Assembly: GCA_007449985.2 (NCBI GenBank)
Contig: VIIQ02000010.1
Coordinates: forward strand, 124,001-188,000
DNA from: Desmodesmus armatus
Lineage: Eukaryota > Chlorophyta > Chlorophyceae > Sphaeropleales > Scenedesmaceae
Reading direction: 5' to 3'
DNA: 64,000 bases
Shown here piece after piece: positions 58,361 through 64,000 of this stretch (its first letter is position 1; the number at the start of each line of letters is the position of its first letter). The notes beneath the pieces are model-generated. The model saw nothing but the letters and a program-made list of their open reading frames with translations, had not been told where the DNA came from and did not search any database. A program made the translations under genes and the position numbers.

Positions 58361-59797
58361 ATGTTGCGTGCTTCTATGAAGATCAGCACACCCAGGCTCA
58401 TCAGCACAAGGAGGGCAGCAGCAGTACCCAGGGTGCAGCGGCAGCAGCCTGCAGTGAGGCAGGATGTCCGCATGAACTTCTTCAGCAAGTTTAGGTCAGA
58501 CTCCAAGGATGCAGGTGCGCTGGGCAACAGCAGCGTGGGGATCTGGGTTCTTGCAGTGACCAGCCTGTCACTGGTTCACACAATGCAATTGTGTTCAATC
58601 CTGCAGGTATCTATGGCAGCCAAGGTCGTGCAGACTTCACAGTCGATGATGTTGAACACTACTTCAACTACATGGGCATGCTAGCAGTGGAGGGCACATA
58701 TGACAGGATGGAGGAGATGCTGTCGTCAGGTGTGTTGCTGGTTCTCTGACACGTGTCCTTGCAACAATTGTGTATGTAACAAATGCAATGCATACGGTCA
58801 CCGAAGGGCCGACTTTAGGTGATTAGCAGAGCATAGCTTGCGTATTGAACTGGGCAAAGGGTTGCAAGGGTGCACAGCCTTCCACCTGTGAGGGGGCCTT
58901 GCACCAACCTGGTGCCCTTCATGCCCCAGGGAGCACCCTTTCCTGAGAGCCTCTTCTTGTGACATGCAGCAGGCTCTGACCTGAGCAGGCCTGCTACAGC
59001 ACAGCCAACCCTGGGCCCTGCCTCAGAGTAGCAGTGTAGCAGTGCAGCACCTGACTGGCCATTTACCTGTCCCAGGTCGGAGGGAAGGTCTTGTTGTGTT
59101 TCCAGGCTTTTTCAGGAATCAGTCATCAATACTGCCTACCAACCCACCCACACACCCATATGTTTGCCTGTGGCCTTGCTTGTGCAGGCTTGGACCCAGT
59201 CGATGTGCTGCTGCTGATGGCTGCCAGTGAAAACGACATCCCCAAGGTTGAGGAGCTGCTGGCTGCAGGTGCCAACATTAACATTGCAGACAACAAGGGC
59301 AAGAGCCCACTAGACCTGGCCACAAAGCCTGAGGTCAAGGATATGCTGGAGGTAAGGGGACTCTGCAGCAAAGGCAGCAGCTCTGACGTAAATTGGGTGA
59401 GGTACGCTTTACATCCCAAATGATCAGTACTCACAGACAAAGTGGGATGTGAGGTGCATGCTGTGTGGTGGTGTGAGTGAGGGGGTGGGCCGGGGTGGCT
59501 GGCAGACGGCAGCTACGGCGGACACTGGCTGGCAGAGGCCCTGGCACTGCAGCCTTGTGGTTATGCTATGCGCATCCTGTGGGAAGTTGGTGCTGAGGCA
59601 CCAGCACAGCAAGCCGTGTTGTGCCTTTTTGCGCCGTTGAAATATCAGACTGGGGCAGCAGGGCTGTGGTGTGCTGCATGGGGATGATATTGCATTGCCT
59701 GCATGATTTTCAGATGACATGACCAACTACTTACCTGCAACTGCCTTGTCTGCGTGTTTTTATGCAGGCTGCTGCAAAGAAGGCTGTCAGTGCTTGA
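58361..59797 (+). CDS. LTD: LHCP translocation defect protein (LTD/GDC1), ankyrin-like plastid protein
   Basis: Exons 58361-58514, 58607-58729, 59188-59351 and 59768-59797 give 156 residues. The first ~38 residues (LRASMKISTPRLISTRRAAA) are a chloroplast transit peptide. The mature part begins FFSKFRSDSKDAG and continues GIYGSQGRADFTVDDVEHYF and NYMGMLAVEGTYDRMEEM. An ankyrin-like unit follows (DPVDVLLLMAASENDIPKVE, AGANINIADNKGKSPLDLA). This is the diagnostic LTD order. LTD takes light-harvesting proteins from the inner-envelope translocon to cpSRP43/54 for thylakoid insertion. The terminal coding exon is only 30 nt. TGTAA at 59834-59838 lies 37 nt beyond the stop, so the 3' UTR should be short. 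Confidence 0.92.
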
Positions 59798-59833
59798 TGT
59801 GGGGTGGGGTGATGTGACTTGGATGTTCAACAG

Positions 59834-59838
59834 TGTAA
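59834..59838 (+). terminator. Poly(A) signal TGTAA of LTD
   Basis: A TGTAA motif 37 nt after the stop codon, inside CAGTGTAAATAG. Confidence 0.55.
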
Positions 59839-62800
59839 ATAGTGGGGCCAACCGCCGACCGCTGTCTCAGCATGCAAGCTGGGAGGCTGCATATCATCAA
59901 TGCTTGTCCCGGTTGACTCAGCAGTAGATGAGGGCTGTGTTAGTCACTTTGAGGGCCGATTTTGAAAGTTGTCATGAATGACTGGTTTGCAGCATGTTGA
60001 ACCACAAATCATGTGTAGAGTTCTTGTGAGTCTGGGCACTGTGAGTATTTCATGTGGAGGAACTTTGTGCATTGCATCACACACACAGCAACGTGCTGTG
60101 CATGTGAGTGTGAGCCCAAGCACCGTAACAGCCAATGCCTTGCTGCCCTAAAAGCAGGCAAACTTGCTCTGCAACGATGGCCTGTCATAACATCTGACAA
60201 GCTCCAAGCATATTGAGTGATGTTACACAGGCCCAGCAGGGCCCCTAGGCAGCAGGACACAATGACAGCTGAAGCAACACAGTCCCTCCCAGACAAGCTG
60301 AGTGCAGCCAGGAGATTCAGTTCTCCCAATGGGGCTTCGTTCCCGGCAACAATTGAACCCAGCGGACAAGATGCACACGTGCCATCCTGCAGCTTCAGCA
60401 GACATGCTCACCACACAGTGCAGCAAGGCATGCAAAGCTCCGATTCAACCCATGGGAGTGAATACTGCAATCGCACAGTCGAGTGCGGTCAACCCCAGCC
60501 AACAGAAGCAACAAGCCGCAGTGCAGCCCACTACCTGCCTTTTCAGCTACGGTCCTTGCATCAACCAAGCCAGCACAACATGCCGCAGTGCAGACTGCCT
60601 GTCGTACTAGCCATCCCTGTTGCATCAACACAAATGACATGCGCGGGGCGTCATGGCCCCACCCCTCTACACACAACAGAGGGCGTCAGCAAACACCCAG
60701 ACGAGCCAAGGATACAACACTCACACACACCCACAGCTGCATGCCTGTGTGCGCGTCAGGGCGTACTTGATGTGCAACAGTGACTCATGCCACAGATACA
60801 CCGAAACTGGGTCAGTGCAGCTTAGGCCGCCTTGATACACTCAAAGTGGAATCCCAAGCCTTTGAGAATCACATGCATATATATGGTACAAAACTGGGCG
60901 ACTGCATCACCCGGGCAGCATGTCGGCCCTATCTCCATGACTTCCTGAAGAAAGCAGAAGCGGCACACATGCGTAGAAGCGACACACATGTGCTGCCCCC
61001 ATGACACGCACGACGCTGCCAAAATTGCACAACACCATACAGCAACCGCAGTAACGCCCAGCCAGTCAGGAGCACACCACCGCTCCTCAATGTTTGCACA
61101 TCAACGCCCAGCCCGCAAACCTCCTGAGAAGACTCGCCAGCCGCGTTGCGCAGTGGCAGTCCCGCAGAAGCTGCGGGCACAAACACAGTCAGAACCTGCT
61201 GAGACTGCACCTGGACGGACTTGGCTCAGCTGCACGGCCTGAAAATGATGCACACACCATACACACATTCCAAAGAAACACTCTCTGCTCCAGCCGTACA
61301 GCCACCGCAGGGATTGAACCTGACAGCAGCTCAGCATACAATTGGTGGCCCTCAGTCCTCCAAATCGTCTCTGTAAGCAGCCTGGCGGCTGCATGTCACA
61401 ACAGCAAGTCCATTTGCACGGCAGCAGCAACGTACTTGCTGCTGAAAAACTAAAAAGCCTCACTCCGCAGCCAAAAAGCCGAGCCGGCAACTGCCGCTGA
61501 GGCACCCATTTGCAGGGTGCGGAAGACAGATGTACAGCACAGGACATTCGCTTGGCGCTCGCCACCATGAAAGGAGGCAACCGCTTGTGACCCAGCCCTA
61601 GCCTACGATACCCCCAGTTGCACCCCCCGCTGCTGCAATTACTGGCGCTGTGAAGGCCAGCAAACAGAGGAGCGCACACAGGCCGCTGGACGACAATTTT
61701 GCCTGCGTAAGCAAAAAGGGTGCACGGGGACAGCGCCCCACCAATTGCTGGACCTGTGTGTGGGCCCCGTAGGGTGTGACTGCACACCAAGCCCGTTGAC
61801 GCTGCACACAGTCATGTGTGCCGCAGAAGCAGCCCACAGAACAGACGATGAACGGACGATAGCTGGTGCACACTTGCTGCACAACTTGCAGAAGCACATG
61901 AGCACATGCACAGAGTGCTGGATGCAGCCAACAGCGGCAACCTTCCAACACTTGGGTGTCTTGAGACAGCACCAGTGGCTAACAACCCAAGTGTGTGACA
62001 CCAATGTGACTCGGCTGTGCCCCACAGCCCCCCAACGCTCTCACTCCCCAAGCCACATGGGCATCAATCACACACCACACCCGCACAACTGCTCAATGCG
62101 CCTGCAACACCCACATGCAATGTCAGAGCCTACAACGTTGTGGCGCTCAAAGTGTACAGCAGGCTCCTACCCCCCGGCAGTCTTGCAGCATCAAAGCCCA
62201 ATCCATGCCCTGCAGCCGGGCCAACCAGTGACAGTGAAAGTACGAGACAACACCAGGCAGGCCACTACTGCTGCACGAGGGCTGCTGTAGGGCCGACACA
62301 CCGCACACACTCAGCACCCCACCAACACATTCACACTGGGCCTCAAGTTGCAAAAGGCTCACCAACTCGGCAGGCAGCAGGGAACCATGCCTGCATGCAG
62401 CAGGGCAATAGGAAAAAAGTGGCGCTCACAACAAATCTTGAAACTTGTGCACGCAATGTGCATAGCCTGTAGGGTGTTGATGTGCATGTCCCCTGCGTCC
62501 AGTGTCCCACCCAGCACACCGCCGTCCACTGAAGCGGTGGCACACCTGACACACCTGTCGCAGGTGTGGGTGTGTGCCACAACACGTAATGGTCTGTGCA
62601 ACAACAGGCGTAGCCCAGAGTCAACACATCTGATGCGCCAAGGGTGTGTCGGCCAACTAATGTTGGTGGTGGTGGTGCTGCAGCGCAGCTGAAAATCACC
62701 ACAATTGCCGTGTCAGTACAACTCTGTGTTTAGACGGAGCAGTAGAGACACTTGTCAGCGACAACGCCTTGTGCATGCAGCCCAGGACAACGCCCTGCGC

Positions 62801-64000
62801 TTGCCTGCAGGACAAAACCCAACACCTCCCAGCCTAGACACCAGCACACCATGCGGAGCAGGGAACTCACAACTGTGCCACTGCTGCTTACAACCCAACA
62901 TCACCAGGGGAAATGCACATGCACACACCACACAAGGACACAGGCCCTCACCGGCAGGAGGCTACACCCTCTCGAAGGGGCTGCTGCACAGAGGGGACTT
63001 GCATAATACATACAGCCACCAATATACAAGAAACACTTTCCGACAAACTGCACCAAACGCCTCAGGCCATGCACAACAGACCCTGGAGACGCAGCCACAT
63101 ACCACACGCACAACTGCCGTGCAACGACAGCACACACACACCAACACACCATACCTCCCTGACTCGCCCCACTGCTGGCTTGACAGGGGCTTGCACCCTG
63201 TCAGCCCTCTGCAGCACAAGGTGGCTGCCTTCAACAAGGCCCCACCAGGTGATGTGCAGCTGTGCTGCTTGCATGGCAGGCGCTGGCATATGCTGCCAAA
63301 CGGTAAACGCCTGGCTGGAGCTGGAACCCTGCTCAATGCCAGTAGGCGTTGGTGATGTGGGCGACGCAGGTACACTCAACGCAACAAAACCATACACCCA
63401 CACCTCAGCCCGCAAACACCATCCCAAACCACACACACCATCTCCACATGCTGGAACTCATGCCCAAGCCACACTGCTCACACACAAACCGCACGCCGAC
63501 AACCTGCCGCTCCACTAACGCCACCATACGACCAGCTCAACGCCATCTCAAAATATCAACCACCCCCCAATCAGCCAGCCCCCCGCCGCCTTGGGCGTGC
63601 AGGTCACCATACCCCAGGCGCAAAACCAGCCGAACCCAGCGATTCTTATGACCTCCCACCCACACCATCACCACCATGGCTTGCCAATTGCGCAGCATGC
63701 GCATACCAATGCTGCACGTTCCTTCATGATCAGCATGCGCTCCGCATGCCGTCAAATGCAGTAGTGATGATGCGCCCAAACGCTGATCTCCAAAGTGCCG
63801 GGGCCAAGCAGGCACGGCCAAGGCACAACACGGCTGGAACTGAGGTTATCCAAGGTCACCACTTTGTAGCTGCTTGAGTGGGCCTGGTCTTACTCAAAAT
63901 CCCTCCTAGCAACACCCCCCACCTGTTGCACCCTCCCCCAGTGCCTACTTCTGCCTGAAAGCGAGCTGCAGCACAAATGCAGCGCAGGCCCCACCATACA
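59839..64000. other. Gene-poor region, A/C-rich on the + strand
   Basis: No exon series, domain, tRNA or rRNA could be supported. Several open frames exist (for example 60217-60783 and 62705-63355 on +, 61101-61790 on -), but their translations are rich in His/Thr/Gln or Cys/Trp and resemble no family. The + strand is visibly rich in A and C (many CACACA, ACCA and CAACA runs), most strongly at about 62.7-63.7 kb. This one-sided bias is unlike the rest of the window. Confidence 0.45.

Noticed and set aside
61305..61330. Minus-strand GGTTCAATCCC resembling a tRNA B box
   Set aside because: No matching acceptor stem, D-arm or A box at tRNA spacing was found.
61101..61790. 229-codon minus-strand ORF
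   Set aside because: The translation is Cys/Trp/Arg-rich without domains, and it lies in a skewed region where G/T-rich strands stay open by composition.

Overview
The window is nuclear DNA of a green alga, most likely a chlorophycean (Chlamydomonadales-type) species; I cannot name the species. The evidence is: dense spliceosomal genes with short GT-AG introns; CTG/CAG-rich coding sequence with Ala/Gln/Ser tracts; the chlorophyte poly(A) signal TGTAA downstream of most stop codons; and plant/algal genes (glycolate dehydrogenase C-terminus, phytyl ester synthase, MFP1, LTD) beside general eukaryotic ones (NUP54, COG1, SRP9, ACP, kelch proteins). All gene models were built by hand from reading frame, splice-site phase and family similarity. 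No bacterial operon, phage or CRISPR is present.

Layout. 3-2483 (+): 3' part of glycolate dehydrogenase (GYD1-like). 3489-7532 (+): kelch-BTB/BACK protein. 8067-15790 (-): phytyl ester synthase, divergent from NUP54 (16293-20029, +). 21045-23612 (+): unrecognised signal-peptide, multi-pass membrane protein. 23613-25120: gene-poor, with a decayed copy of the NUP54 3' end. 25121-28464 (+): MFP1-like plastid coiled-coil protein. 28465-33372: repeat-rich, with one intronless ORF (weak p31comet/MAD2L1BP resemblance) between 31-bp inverted repeats, a tRNA-like element and a 13-bp minisatellite. 33373-40051 (-): ABCB half-transporter. 41918-42558 (-): mitochondrial-type acyl carrier protein. 43433-51092 (+): COG1. 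51764-52469 (+): SRP9. 52941-56708 (-): kelch + fibronectin-III protein. 57106-57996 (-): small coiled-coil protein, divergent from LTD (58361-59797, +). 59798-64000: no supported gene; A/C-rich on the + strand.

There is no operon-like pathway, but several genes serve the plastid or its lipids: PES (phytol and fatty-acid esters), LTD (LHCP delivery to cpSRP) and MFP1 (thylakoid-associated filament protein). GYD1 serves photorespiration.

The most unusual signal is recurrent short duplication of exon edges. In at least three genes (PES, MFP1, and three sites in the ABC transporter) the intron holds one or more degenerate tandem copies of the next exon's first ~40-75 bp, often with an intact 3' splice site. 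A separate decayed copy of the last NUP54 exon lies 4.7 kb downstream. The second recurrent signal is one missing base in each of three exons (two in PES, one in ACP). Splice phase and protein similarity agree once one base is restored, which suggests assembly errors or a non-functional allele.
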